From: an uncultured Marinobacter sp. | GTDB lineage: Bacteria; Pseudomonadota; Gammaproteobacteria; Pseudomonadales; Oleiphilaceae | NCBI RefSeq assembly: GCF_913055835.1 | Contig: NZ_CAJXKQ010000022.1 | Coordinates: 1 to 64,000, forward strand | DNA length: 64,000 bases | Direction: 5' to 3' | Part shown: positions 27,614 through 37,312 of the stretch, one piece after another | Numbering within the stretch: position 1 is the first letter of the stretch | How the letters are laid out: every line of letters starts with the position of its first letter | Made by a program: the position numbers and the translations under genes | The notes under the pieces: generated by a model | What the model saw: only the letters and a program-made list of their open reading frames with translations | Database searches by the model: none | What the model was told of the DNA's origin: nothing

Positions 27614-27629
27614 GACAGTCTCCGATGGC

Positions 27630-28232
27630 TTATCCGTTATCGTTTGTTGTTGTGTCTTTCCGGGAAGTTTGCGTTACCGCCGGCTGCTTGCCCTGGTCAT
27701 ACAGCGTGTAGGACAGCGTGAGCTTGGTGATGTGCTCGGGCAGGTCCTTGTCGACGATGAAAATGAGCGGCATTTCGGTGCTTTCACCGGCCTCAAGCGG
27801 TTGCTGGTTGAAGCAGAAGCACTCGGTCTTGTGGAAGTACAGTGTGCCTTCCGAAGGTGCCAGGCTTGGGACCGCCTGCCCGACCATGGCCTCGGTTGTC
27901 GGATTTTCCGCATAGAAGTTCACCGTGGTCGGCTCCCCGGGATGCACCTCCACGGAACGCACGACCGGGCGAAACTTCCAGGTCATCCCCGGGCCATTGG
28001 ACGCAAGAAACTGGACTTTCACCGTGCGGGTCATATCCGCTTCGGCCACCTCGGTGGACTCGTACCGGCCACCGGTCTTGCCGTTGATCCCGGTAATCTC
28101 GCAGAACACGTCGTACAGGGGCACCATGGCAAACCCGAAGGCAAACATGCCGACAACGCCGGCCAGGCACCAGCCCACCACCCGGGCATTGCCCCGGGGT
28201 GCGCCTGAGTTGTTCACCTGTTGGTCTGTCAT
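27630..28232 (-). CDS. ctaG: Cytochrome c oxidase assembly protein CtaG/COX11
   Basis: This is a 200-residue membrane-anchored copper protein that loads CuB of subunit I. After one N-terminal helix (about 23-42) it has the conserved YDVFCEITGINGKTGG segment and the copper-binding CFCFNQQPL motif. It sits between ctaD (15-bp gap) and ctaE, as in related genomes. Confidence 0.95.
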   Translation of the reverse strand: MTDQQVNNSGAPRGNARVVGWCLAGVVGMFAFGFAMVPLYDVFCEITGINGKTGGRYESTEVAEADMTRTVKVQFLASNGPGMTWKFRPVVRSVEVHPGEPTTVNFYAENPTTEAMVGQAVPSLAPSEGTLYFHKTECFCFNQQPLEAGESTEMPLIFIVDKDLPEHITKLTLSYTLYDQGKQPAVTQTSRKDTTTNDNG

Positions 28233-28247
28233 GGGCCCGCGCTCCGG

Positions 28248-29831
28248 TTACTTCACTTCCGGGGGAGTGGCAAACGTGTGGTATGGCGCCGGTGAGGACA
28301 CAGTCCACTCAAGGCCTTCAGCGCCATCCCAGGGCTTGGCAGGAGCCTCCTTGCCACCCTTGATGCACTTGACCACGATCAACAGGAACAACAGCTGTGT
28401 GGCACCGAACATGAAGGCACCAACGCTGGAAACCATGTTGAAGTCCGCAAACTGGAGTGCGTAGTCGGGAATACGGCGCGGCATGCCCGCCAGGCCCAGG
28501 AAGTGCATCGGGAAGAAGGCCAGGTTCATACCGATAAACGACAGCCAGAAATGGGTCTTGGCCAGGGTTTCGTCATACATGTGGCCGGTCCACTTGGGCA
28601 GCCAGAAGTAGGCGGAAGCAAAGATCCCGAAGATCGCACCCGGTACCAGTACATAGTGGAAGTGGGCAACCACGAAGTAGGTATCGTGGTACTGGAAGTC
28701 AGCCGGCGCGATGGCCAGCATCAGGCCGGAGAAACCACCGATGGTGAACAGGATCACGAAGGCCACCGCAAACAGCATGGGCGCCTCAAAGGTAAGAGAA
28801 CCCCGGAACATGGTGGCCACCCAGTTGAACACCTTCACCCCGGTCGGTACCGCAATCAGCATGGTGGCGTACATGAAGAACAGCTGACCCACGATGGGAA
28901 TACCCACGGTGAACATATGGTGCGCCCAGACCACGAAGGAAAGCAGGGCGATGGCGCCCACCGCATAGACCATGGAGGCGTAGCCAAACAGCGGCTTTCG
29001 GGAGAACGCCGGGATTATGTGGGAAACCGCCCCGAAGGCCGGCAGGATCATGATGTACACCTCGGGATGCCCGAAGAACCAGAACACATGCTGGAACAGC
29101 ACCGGGTCACCGCCGCCGGAGGCGTCAAAGAAGCTGGTGCCAAAGTTGATGTCCATCAGCATCATGGTGACCACCCCGGCCAGTACCGGCATTACGGCGA
29201 TCAACAGGAACGCGGTGATCAGCCAGGTCCAGACGAACAGGGGCATTTTCATCAGGGTCATGCCCGGCGCCCGCAGGTTCAGGATGGTGGCGATCACGTT
29301 GATGGCGCCCATGATCGAGGAAATACCCATGATATGGACGGCAAAAATGAAGAAGGTGGTACTGGGCGGCCCATAGGTCGTCGACAGGGGCGCGTAGAAG
29401 GTCCAGCCGAAGTTGGGCGCACCACCTTCCATGAACAGCGTGGAGACCAGGATCAGGAAGGCGCAGGGCAGCAGCCAGAAGCTCCAGTTGTTCATCCGCG
29501 GCAGTGCCATGTCGGGCGCCCCGATCATCAGAGGCAACATCCAGTTGGCCAGGCCCACAAAGGCCGGCATGACCGCACCGAAGACCATGATCAGGCCATG
29601 CATGGTGGTCATCTGGTTGAAGAACTCGGGCTGCACAATCTGCAGACCGGGCTGGAACAGCTCTGCCCGAATGACCATGGCCATGGTTCCGCCCAGAAGG
29701 AACATGGCGAAACTGAATATCAGGTACATGGTCCCGATATCCTTGTGGTTCGTGGTCAGCAGCCAGCGGCTGATGCCTTTGGCCGGGCCGTGATGATGAT
29801 CCTGGGCGTGGGTATCTGCAACCGCACTCAT
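28248..29831 (-). CDS. ctaD: Cytochrome c oxidase subunit I
   Basis: This is a 527-residue catalytic subunit with 12 helices. The low-spin heme ligand is in TMHGLIMVF, the CuB ligand and proton-channel motif is GHPEVYIMILPAFG, the histidine pair is in WAHHMFTVG, and the heme ligands are in VVAHFHYVLV. The glutamate in HPEVY marks the A1 (mitochondrial-like) type. The start at 29831 is preferred because the upstream in-frame codons add an unlikely extension. Confidence 0.96.
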   Translation of the reverse strand: MSAVADTHAQDHHHGPAKGISRWLLTTNHKDIGTMYLIFSFAMFLLGGTMAMVIRAELFQPGLQIVQPEFFNQMTTMHGLIMVFGAVMPAFVGLANWMLPLMIGAPDMALPRMNNWSFWLLPCAFLILVSTLFMEGGAPNFGWTFYAPLSTTYGPPSTTFFIFAVHIMGISSIMGAINVIATILNLRAPGMTLMKMPLFVWTWLITAFLLIAVMPVLAGVVTMMLMDINFGTSFFDASGGGDPVLFQHVFWFFGHPEVYIMILPAFGAVSHIIPAFSRKPLFGYASMVYAVGAIALLSFVVWAHHMFTVGIPIVGQLFFMYATMLIAVPTGVKVFNWVATMFRGSLTFEAPMLFAVAFVILFTIGGFSGLMLAIAPADFQYHDTYFVVAHFHYVLVPGAIFGIFASAYFWLPKWTGHMYDETLAKTHFWLSFIGMNLAFFPMHFLGLAGMPRRIPDYALQFADFNMVSSVGAFMFGATQLLFLLIVVKCIKGGKEAPAKPWDGAEGLEWTVSSPAPYHTFATPPEVK

Positions 29832-29888
29832 GAAAACCCCCGTTACCGCCATTTATTGTGGCTGGTGATATCTGTTATCTGGCGATGA

Positions 29889-31013
29889 TTACTGCTGGTT
29901 CTTGTAATCAAAAATTTCTTTCGGAGTGACCATTTCACCGGTGTTGTTACCCCAGGCGTTCCGCTCGTAGGTAATCACCGCCGCCAGGTCCACTTCGCTC
30001 AGCTGGTTGCCGAAAGCCTGCATTGACGTTCCGGACTTGCCGTTCACCACAATGTCGATGTGGGCCGCCATGTCCTGGGTTGCAATAGGGCTGCCCTTCA
30101 GCGCGGGGAAGGCCGGCGGAGCACCGCTGCCATCCGCCTGGTGACAGGCGGCGCAGGCGGTCTGGTAGGCTTTTTCGCCGCGCTCCATCAGCTCGGCCAT
30201 GGTCCAGTCTTTCTGGGTCAGCTGGCGTTCACGTTCGGCCGCTTCTTTCTTTTCGGCAACCCAGGCGTTGTACTCCTCCTCGGGAACCGCCTCGACAACG
30301 ACCGGCATGAAGCCATGGTCCTTGCCGCAAAGCTCGGTGCACTGACCGCGATAGATACCGGGCTCGTCCACACGGGTCCAGGTCTCGTTGATAAAGCCGG
30401 GAATGGCATCCTTCTTGACGCCGAAATCCGGCACCCACCAGGAGTGGATAACATCGTTGGCCGTCAACAGGAAGCGCACCTTCTTGCCCACCGGAATCAC
30501 CAGCGGGTTGTCCACCTCCAGCAGGTAATTCTCGCCCTTGGCCTGACGGTTCTCGATCTGATCCCGTGGTGTGGAGAGGTTGGAGAAGTAGCCAAAATCC
30601 TCATTAATGTATTCGTATTGCCACTTCCACTGATAGCCGGTGACCTTGATATCCACTTCCGATTCCGTGGTGTCATACATATCGACCAGGGTCGCCGTGG
30701 CAGGAATCGCCATAACAACCAGAATGACAAAAGGTATGATGGTCCAGAGAATCTCGACCAGGGTATTTTCGTGGAAGTTGGCCGGTTTGGCGCCCTGGGA
30801 TTTTCGATGGGCAAAAATAGACCAGAACATGACTCCGAAAACCACGACGCCAATGACGACGCAGATCCAGAGTATGGTCATGTGAAGGCTGAAAATTTCA
30901 TTACTGGTGCCGGTCACCCCCGGGGTCATGTTCAGTGTCCAGTCCGCCATGGACCAGGCGGGGAACATCAGACCGCCTAAAAGGGCACCTGCCCGCTGAG
31001 CGTGCACGCGCAT
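29889..31013 (-). CDS. ctaC: Cytochrome c oxidase subunit II with fused cytochrome c
   Basis: This is a 374-residue subunit with a signal peptide, two membrane helices (about 42-65 and 90-110), a CuA domain with His190, Cys225, Cys229, His233 and Met236, and a C-terminal c-type heme domain (CAACH at 287-291). The fused heme domain gives a caa3-like subunit. It is the first gene of the minus-strand oxidase operon ctaC-ctaD-ctaG-ctaE. GGAGA precedes the ATG. Confidence 0.95.
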   Translation of the reverse strand: MRVHAQRAGALLGGLMFPAWSMADWTLNMTPGVTGTSNEIFSLHMTILWICVVIGVVVFGVMFWSIFAHRKSQGAKPANFHENTLVEILWTIIPFVILVVMAIPATATLVDMYDTTESEVDIKVTGYQWKWQYEYINEDFGYFSNLSTPRDQIENRQAKGENYLLEVDNPLVIPVGKKVRFLLTANDVIHSWWVPDFGVKKDAIPGFINETWTRVDEPGIYRGQCTELCGKDHGFMPVVVEAVPEEEYNAWVAEKKEAAERERQLTQKDWTMAELMERGEKAYQTACAACHQADGSGAPPAFPALKGSPIATQDMAAHIDIVVNGKSGTSMQAFGNQLSEVDLAAVITYERNAWGNNTGEMVTPKEIFDYKNQQ

Positions 31014-31216
31014 ACTGTGTCTCCACAGAGTGTTATTCTTGTCGGATTTTGCGTTATCCCACCGGTATCACTGGCGCTCGCATACACCAGAAAAACCAGA
31101 GTGGAAGCCTGCTTACGGATACCTCAGATTCGAGTATAGACACAGATCAAAAAAAGACTAAAAAATCGGCTAAATCCAAAAAAGCTAACCACGGAATTTT
31201 AAGACTTAAAAAGAAT
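31014..31216. promoter_or_regulatory. Divergent control region between ctaC and the MATE gene
   Basis: This gap of about 200 bp must hold the promoter of the oxidase operon and that of the divergent exporter gene. The half next to the exporter is unusually A-rich (several runs of six or seven A between 31148 and 31190). I could not assign a confident -35/-10 pair or an operator. Confidence 0.4.
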
Positions 31217-32545
31217 ATGACTTTTAACCTCCCGGCGACCGACCGGCGACTATGGGCTTTGGCCTGGCCGTTGATGCTCACCAATCTCACTGTGCCTCTG
31301 CTGGGACTGGTGGACACTGCCGTGCTCGGGCATCTGGAAAGCCCCGAATATCTGGGCGCCGTTGCCGTGGGCGCCAATCTGTTCAGCATCCTGTACTGGA
31401 CCTTTGGCTTCATGCGGATGGGCACGACCGGCCTGGCGGCCCAGGCATGGGGCAAGCGCGACAGCTTCAGCCAGGTGGCTCTACTGCTGCGCTCGGTCTT
31501 GCTGGCAACGGGGATTGGCGTGCTGCTGATTCTGTGTCACCAGCCGCTGATCCAGACAGGTCTGACCCTTATGAATCCCAGTCAGGGCGTTACCGAGCTG
31601 GCGGCCGAGTATGCAGCTATCCGGATCTGGAGCGCGCCGGCCGTTCTGTGCCAGTACACGCTGGTTGGCTGGCTGATCGGCACCCAGTTTCCCCGGGGCC
31701 CCATGATCATGCTGATTGCCGCCAACGGCCTGAACATCGTGCTGGATATACTCTTCGTTACCGTGCTGGGCTGGAACAGCAGAGGCGTGGCCATCGCCAC
31801 GGTGATTGCCGAGTACGGTGCCGCCACGATCGGATTCCTGATCGTGTTGAGTCGGATGCCTGAAGGCCAGACACTCACCCGCGCCCTGTTCGGCAAACTG
31901 GAGGATTACCTGAAGATCCTCCGGGTGAATCGCTACATCATGGTTCGCACCATCGCCCTGTTGCTGGTGCTGGCATTCTTTACCGCCCAGGGTGCCCGCC
32001 AGGGCGACACCATCCTGGCGGCAAACGCGGTTCTGATCACCTTTCTGCTACTCATATCGAACGCCCTGGACGGTTTCGCCAATGCCGCCGAGGCGCTGAT
32101 TGGCGAAGCCGTGGGAAAAGGCAGCCGACGCCAGTTCCGGGTGGTCTTCCGCAGTGCCCTGAGATGGTCACTCTGGGGCGCCCTGTTGCTCACCATTGTT
32201 TTTGTGGCCGGCGGACATTGGCTGATCTCGCTGCTTACCGGTATCGAAGAGGTCAGAGCCACCGCCTGGCGTTACCTGCCCTGGTTATGGCTGCTACCGT
32301 TTGCCGCAGTCTGGGGTTTCCTTCTGGACGGGGTGTTCATCGGAGCCACCCGGACCCGGGACATGCAGAACACCATGCTGTTCTCGGCCCTGGCCGTGTT
32401 TGCACCGGCGTGGTGGCTGACCACAGGCTGGGGCAATCACGGGCTCTGGTTCGCGCTGATTTCCCTGATGGTGGCGCGGGCCGTGAGCATGGGCTGGCTC
32501 TGCTGGTCCCACACCCGTCATGGCCGGTGGTTCGAGAGCCAGTGA
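31217..32545 (+). CDS. MATE family efflux transporter (DinF-like)
   Basis: This is a 442-residue membrane protein with about 12 helices in two halves. The start MTFNLPATDRRLWALAWPLMLTNL and VDTAVLGHL are typical of DinF-type MATE exporters, which expel drugs or toxic metabolites using Na+ or H+. The ATG at 31217 was chosen; the frame is open further upstream but would run into the oxidase subunit II gene on the other strand. It stands alone. Confidence 0.9.
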   Translation: MTFNLPATDRRLWALAWPLMLTNLTVPLLGLVDTAVLGHLESPEYLGAVAVGANLFSILYWTFGFMRMGTTGLAAQAWGKRDSFSQVALLLRSVLLATGIGVLLILCHQPLIQTGLTLMNPSQGVTELAAEYAAIRIWSAPAVLCQYTLVGWLIGTQFPRGPMIMLIAANGLNIVLDILFVTVLGWNSRGVAIATVIAEYGAATIGFLIVLSRMPEGQTLTRALFGKLEDYLKILRVNRYIMVRTIALLLVLAFFTAQGARQGDTILAANAVLITFLLLISNALDGFANAAEALIGEAVGKGSRRQFRVVFRSALRWSLWGALLLTIVFVAGGHWLISLLTGIEEVRATAWRYLPWLWLLPFAAVWGFLLDGVFIGATRTRDMQNTMLFSALAVFAPAWWLTTGWGNHGLWFALISLMVARAVSMGWLCWSHTRHGRWFESQ

Positions 32546-32712
32546 CGCAGATTCAATCTGTAACATTACGGCCGTGTATTTTCGCAATGGCGGAAAAGCA
32601 GGTGGAAAAATCTCGGCTACACTTGTCTGGACAGGCAGGCACGTTGTGGTAGCCAGCCCTCCTCTCCTGCCCGGGAACTCGTTGCTATCAGTTGCTAACA
32701 ACGGGAGGCGCC

Positions 32713-33402
32713 TTGCGACCTCAATTCGTTCAGACATCGGCATCTCCTGAAATGACACCACAGGTAGTCCTAGAGATTATTGACCAGGCGCGGCGCAAGG
32801 AGGCCCGCTCCGGAACCTTCCTCCGGCAACTCCACGAAAAGGTTGCCGCGCTGCCGTCTGCGGTCACTATCGAGGGCTACCAACCCGCCACCTGCCTGTT
32901 CCAGTTTGTGGTTGAATACATCGAAATGGCTCCACGTCTGATCGAGTGCGTGGAGGCCTGTGCCCGTGAAGCGGGCAAAGCCGATCTGTTCGAACCATTC
33001 GTGAATGCCGCGATCCGGTATTTCACCCAGCCGTCGGCACTTCTTGTTCGCTATGACGGTCTCGATGGCCTGCTGATTCGTGCCTATCTATGCCATCGGC
33101 TGATGGAAGAGATGTACGAAAACAACCGGTGCACGAGAGCCAGCGAAATCGTGGATATAGAGGCAACTCGTGCTAACCTGCTGGCCCATCAGCTGATAGG
33201 CGAGCCCTTTGCCAATGAGCTGGACGACTCCATCACCGTAACCGTGTTGCAGATAGCAGGCACGCCGGACTACTACGAACTGAACCTCGACCCGTTTGTC
33301 GAGCAAGTGAACAACGCCGCCTGGGACTGGATGCGGCATTACTGGGAAAATCTGTTGGTAAGGAATCACATTCGATTTTCCCTCGGTTCCGGCCTGGCCT
33401 GA
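32713..33402 (+). CDS. Unknown protein, first gene of a six-gene operon
   Basis: This is a 229-residue, mostly helical soluble protein with no signal peptide or membrane segment. I do not recognise a family. The TTG at 32713 with GGGAGG four bases upstream is the best start; an ATG at 32752 has no ribosome site. A 16-bp gap separates it from the cupredoxin gene, so it probably shares its transcript. The preceding 167-bp gap shows no clear promoter. A regulatory or adaptor role in the operon is possible but not supported by any motif. Confidence 0.65.
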   Translation: MRPQFVQTSASPEMTPQVVLEIIDQARRKEARSGTFLRQLHEKVAALPSAVTIEGYQPATCLFQFVVEYIEMAPRLIECVEACAREAGKADLFEPFVNAAIRYFTQPSALLVRYDGLDGLLIRAYLCHRLMEEMYENNRCTRASEIVDIEATRANLLAHQLIGEPFANELDDSITVTVLQIAGTPDYYELNLDPFVEQVNNAAWDWMRHYWENLLVRNHIRFSLGSGLA

Positions 33403-33418
33403 CAGGTTCAGAGGTTTA

Positions 33419-34084
33419 ATGAGAGTATCAGCGATTGCAGTAGTGGCGGGCCTGTTGATGTCTGCCATGGCGGTGGCAGCCAACGCGTACGAGCTGTCCC
33501 TGACCGTCACCCTGGATGGCAGCACCGAGCCCGTGGCCAATGCCGTGGTTTCCATAAAAGACGGGCGCAAGCCCGAGCCGCTTTCCACCGAAATTTACCA
33601 GCAGGATCGCGCCTTCCATCCGCAGGTTCTGGTGGTCCCCGTCGGCTCAAGCGTGGATTTTCCGAACCGCGACAACACCCAGCATCACGTCTATTCGTTC
33701 TCGCCGGCCAAAACCTTCAACATCGAACTCTACGCTGACCGTCCGGCAGCGCCCATCGTTTTCGATGAACCAGGCATTGTTGAACTGGGGTGCAACATTC
33801 ACGATCACATGCAGGGCTTTGTGGTGGTCACCGATACCGCCGCCACAGGGCGGACGGATTCCTCTGGCAAGGTCACCCTGTCCATCGCACCTCAGAGTAC
33901 CGAAGGCGGGCAGAACAAGGTGGCAATTGATATCTGGCACCCACGATTGCCAGATAACACCCGCCCGGTCACCCGCGAGATCGAACTTGGCACCGGGCGG
34001 GCAATGGTAACCCTCAACCTTGAGCCCGAACCTGCCGCAGAAAGTTCACTGGACCGTCTTCAGCAACGCTTCCGGGAGCTTTGA
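33419..34084 (+). CDS. Exported cupredoxin-domain (methylamine-utilisation-like) protein
   Basis: This is a 221-residue protein with a signal peptide (cut near residue 23) and a plastocyanin-like domain. Likely type-1 copper ligands are His89 or His90 (TQHHVYS), Cys125, His128 and Met131 (GCNIHDHM). A beta-rich C-terminal part follows. Proteins like this are often labelled methylamine utilisation protein, though no amine dehydrogenase genes are near. It probably shuttles electrons in the periplasm. Its stop overlaps the GGDEF-EAL start by one base (TGATG). Confidence 0.82.
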   Translation: MRVSAIAVVAGLLMSAMAVAANAYELSLTVTLDGSTEPVANAVVSIKDGRKPEPLSTEIYQQDRAFHPQVLVVPVGSSVDFPNRDNTQHHVYSFSPAKTFNIELYADRPAAPIVFDEPGIVELGCNIHDHMQGFVVVTDTAATGRTDSSGKVTLSIAPQSTEGGQNKVAIDIWHPRLPDNTRPVTREIELGTGRAMVTLNLEPEPAAESSLDRLQQRFREL

Positions 34085-36438
34085 TGGGTTTGGCGTCTCG
34101 TCTCGGATTCCGCGGCCGACTGATTGCCGCCATGATTTCACTGGTGGCCCTGGTCAGTCTGGTGATCGTGGCCCTGCTGATGGTGTACCTGTTCGAGGAT
34201 GAAAAAAGCCGGGCCCTCGAGCAACTGGCCATCGGTGAGCGGCTGACCAACGAAGTCATTGACCGGCGCACCGAGCTGGAACTGTCCCGGCTCAGCGTCG
34301 TGGTTCAGGATTTCGGCTTTCGCTCCGCCATTGCCAGCCGCGACCCGGCAACCATCGACAGCGCCCTGGAAAACCACAGCGGCAGGGTGGGCGCCGACTT
34401 TGCACTCTTGCTCGACAGTCAGGGGGAACCCCTGGCCTCAACCCTGCAACGACCTTTTCCTGAAATAGCTTCGGAACAGCTGGTAAACGCCCGCCGCAAC
34501 GGTTTTACCCGGGCACTGAGGGCCATTGACGGCCGGGGCTTTGAGGTTCTGGTAATCCCGATCGAGGCGCCCGGTCTGCGGGCCTGGCTGGTTACCGGTT
34601 TCGCCATGGACCAAGCCCTGGCCGAAGTAATCGCCCGGCTCAGTGGGACTTCGGTGATTTTCCGGGCAAGATCGGACCAGACAGGCAGCCTGAGCAGTTT
34701 TGCTGCCACCACCCGTATCGATGACAACCTGGAACAGGAACTCGCCGGCGCCTCCGGTGGCGCCAATTTTATCGAAAGCGCCGGCTATTTCACCCGCATT
34801 ATCAACCTGGGCAAATCCGAGCCCGCCGCCATTCAGGCGGTGCTGCTGATCAGTCGTGATGCCACGCTCCAGAACTACTACCAACGGGCGGTGGAGATTT
34901 CCCTGCTGGTGACCGCCATCCTGATTTTCGCCATTCTGCTTGCGCTGGTTATTGCCCGGAACCTCGGGCGCCCGGTGTTGCAACTGGCAAGCTACGCACG
35001 GGCCATCGGCGAGGGTACTACGCCCCAGGCACCGGCAATCCGGGCTGGCGGCGAACTGACCCAGCTCCGAAACGCCCTGCGCGATATGCTGTCTGGCCTT
35101 CGGGAACGGGAAGCCCAGATCCGGTATGCAGCAACCCATGATGATGTCACCGGGCTGAAGAACCGTAACGCCCTGATGCAGGAGGCCGCCGACCTTTTTG
35201 ATAGCCGCGGCCGGGGCACCCTGGTGGGCATCCGGCTGAACGACCTCTCCGACATCAACGATACCCTGGGTCTGGAGTTCGGTGACAAAGTCCTGATTGG
35301 CATTGCCAGGCGACTACAGCAGGCACTCCCGGATGCCCGTATCCTCGCCCGCACCGGCGGTGGGGAGTTCCTGGCCCTGATTCCTTCACTGCCACCAAGG
35401 GAGGGCAACCACAGGATCCGGGAACTTCACGACCTTATCGAATCCCCGTTGCAGGTGGACCAGACTCCCTTCTCCCTCCGGGTCACCGTCGTCACCATGG
35501 AACTGCCGGAAGATGCCTCTGATACCGATGCCCTACGACGGAGGCTCAACCTTACCTTCGAGCAGGCCGAGGCCCACCCCGAAGCCTTCACCCGCTACAA
35601 GCCCGGGCAGGATGAAAGTCATCTCCGGGAACTGAAGCTGGTTACCGATCTGCACACCGCAATCCTGGATAACGGCTTGCACATGAACTACCAGCCCAAA
35701 CTGAACAGCCAGACCGGCGAGCTGGTGCAGGTGGAGGCCCTGGTGCGATGGGTTCACCCCGAGCTGGGTTTTATCTCCCCGGAAGAGTTCATCTTTCTTG
35801 CCGAACAGTCCGGGCAGATCCACGATCTGACAGCCCATATCCTCCAGCGGGTGGCCAGCGATGCCCGGCGATGGCATGAGCAGGGTGTTGACGCAGGGGT
35901 GGCCATCAACCTGTCCGCCATGGACCTCACCTGGTCCGCTCTGACCAGACATATCGAGGAAACCTTTCACGACTGGCATCACGGCCTGGAGCAGGTCACT
36001 CTGGAAGTCACTGAAAGTGCCCTGATGGAAGATCCTGAAGAAGCCATGGCCACCCTGAACCGGCTCCGGGAGCTGGGCGTGACCTTGTCGGTAGACGATT
36101 TCGGTACCGGTTATTCCTCGTTGTCCCAGTTGCGCAAGCTTCCGGTACAGGAGCTGAAAATCGACAAATCGTTCGTACTGAGACTGGATTCCGAGCCCCA
36201 GGACCAGTTGATCGTGAAGTCCACCATCGATATGGCCCACGGCCTGGGGCTGAAAGTCGTGGCCGAAGGCATCGAGAACCTGGAGGCCTGGCGCCTTCTT
36301 CAAAACTGGGGCTGCAACCTGGGCCAGGGCTTTTATCTGAGCCGTCCGGTCGCACCGGAGGACCTGCCGGAGACAGCCCGTTCCCTGGCTGACCGCCGCA
36401 ACGAATTGACCCAAACCAACCCGGAGTATTCAGAATGA
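34084..36438 (+). CDS. Membrane GGDEF-EAL protein, probable c-di-GMP phosphodiesterase
   Basis: This is a 784-residue inner-membrane protein: helix 1 (about 15-38), a periplasmic sensor domain (about 40-270), helix 2 (about 275-297), a HAMP-like linker, a GGDEF domain (about 345-500) and an EAL domain (about 520-770). The cyclase signature reads GGGEF and lacks an RxxD inhibitory site, so synthesis is doubtful. The EAL half keeps VEALVRW, NLSAM, TESAL, VDDFGTG, KIDKSF and AEGIE, consistent with active hydrolysis of c-di-GMP. The GGDEF half may sense GTP. It is co-translated with the cupredoxin and DUF3034 genes. Confidence 0.9.
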   Translation: MGLASRLGFRGRLIAAMISLVALVSLVIVALLMVYLFEDEKSRALEQLAIGERLTNEVIDRRTELELSRLSVVVQDFGFRSAIASRDPATIDSALENHSGRVGADFALLLDSQGEPLASTLQRPFPEIASEQLVNARRNGFTRALRAIDGRGFEVLVIPIEAPGLRAWLVTGFAMDQALAEVIARLSGTSVIFRARSDQTGSLSSFAATTRIDDNLEQELAGASGGANFIESAGYFTRIINLGKSEPAAIQAVLLISRDATLQNYYQRAVEISLLVTAILIFAILLALVIARNLGRPVLQLASYARAIGEGTTPQAPAIRAGGELTQLRNALRDMLSGLREREAQIRYAATHDDVTGLKNRNALMQEAADLFDSRGRGTLVGIRLNDLSDINDTLGLEFGDKVLIGIARRLQQALPDARILARTGGGEFLALIPSLPPREGNHRIRELHDLIESPLQVDQTPFSLRVTVVTMELPEDASDTDALRRRLNLTFEQAEAHPEAFTRYKPGQDESHLRELKLVTDLHTAILDNGLHMNYQPKLNSQTGELVQVEALVRWVHPELGFISPEEFIFLAEQSGQIHDLTAHILQRVASDARRWHEQGVDAGVAINLSAMDLTWSALTRHIEETFHDWHHGLEQVTLEVTESALMEDPEEAMATLNRLRELGVTLSVDDFGTGYSSLSQLRKLPVQELKIDKSFVLRLDSEPQDQLIVKSTIDMAHGLGLKVVAEGIENLEAWRLLQNWGCNLGQGFYLSRPVAPEDLPETARSLADRRNELTQTNPEYSE

Positions 36439-37310
36439 CAGCTAGACGTCTGATGGCCCTATCCCTGGCGCTGCTGATAGCACCCGCCGCCATGGCCGAC
36501 ATCGGCAGCCGGATCTGGGCCACAGGAGGCGTTACTACCATAGAGGGCAGTGCCGGCGGCGGCCTGGTGCCCTGGGCCCTGCTGGGAAGTTACGCCAGCG
36601 ACGAAGAGTGGGGCGGCACCCTGGCCCTGAGCCGGGCCGAAGTGGACGATTACTCGCTTTCGGTGACCGGCGCCGGGCTGAACTGGAATAACCGTCTGGA
36701 AATCACGATCGCCCGCCAGACCCTGGATCTGGACAGCCTGGTGTTTACCCTCAAAGACGGCTTCGGCCTTGAGCAGGACGAACTGAACCAGGACATTTTT
36801 GGCGCCAAGGTGCGGCTCGCCGGTGATGTGCTTTACACTCCCTGGGGCCAGTGGTCTGCGGGCATTCAGTACAAGCGCCAGCGGGATTTCACCGTGCCCT
36901 CGGCAATCGGCGCCCGGGATGACAGTGGCACCGATGTTTATGTCAGTGGCAGCAAGCTGTTCTTCGCCGCGGTAATGGAGCGCAACCTGCTGGTTAACCT
37001 GACCGCGCGGGCAACACGGGCCAATCAGGGCGGGCTGCTGGGCTTTGGCGGTGACCGAAACAACAGCCATGAGCTGATGATGGAGGGCAGCGTCGGGCTT
37101 TTCCTCAACCGTCAGTGGCTGGTGGGCGCCGAATACCGGCAGAAACCGGACAATCTCGGCTTTGCCGTCGAGGATGACTGGTGGGATGTGTTCGTCGCCT
37201 GGGTTCCGGACCGCCGCCTGGCGGTCACCGGCGCTCTGGTCAACCTGGGTGACGTGGCCACGCTGGAAGATCAGCAAGGTCTGTATCTTTCGCTGCAGGG
37301 GAGTTTCTGA
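36435..37310 (+). CDS. DUF3034 family outer-membrane-type protein
   Basis: This is a 291-residue protein with a signal peptide (cut near AMA-D, residue 22) followed by alternating beta-strand patterns and a final aromatic residue (LQGSF), consistent with a small outer-membrane barrel. It fits the DUF3034 family, whose function is unknown to me. The start overlaps the GGDEF-EAL stop (ATGA) and the next gene begins 2 bp after its stop, so it is tightly coupled in the operon. Confidence 0.8.
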   Translation: MTARRLMALSLALLIAPAAMADIGSRIWATGGVTTIEGSAGGGLVPWALLGSYASDEEWGGTLALSRAEVDDYSLSVTGAGLNWNNRLEITIARQTLDLDSLVFTLKDGFGLEQDELNQDIFGAKVRLAGDVLYTPWGQWSAGIQYKRQRDFTVPSAIGARDDSGTDVYVSGSKLFFAAVMERNLLVNLTARATRANQGGLLGFGGDRNNSHELMMEGSVGLFLNRQWLVGAEYRQKPDNLGFAVEDDWWDVFVAWVPDRRLAVTGALVNLGDVATLEDQQGLYLSLQGSF

Positions 37311-37312
37311 TC

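Noticed and set aside
28503..29888. 461-codon open frame opposite cytochrome oxidase subunit I
   Set aside because: The translation is rich in His, Gln and Gly with no fold features, and subunit I on the other strand is unmistakable.
30935..31216. N-terminal extension of the MATE exporter
   Set aside because: It would overlap the start of ctaC on the opposite strand and is unlike the family N-terminus; MTFNLPATDRR is the natural start.
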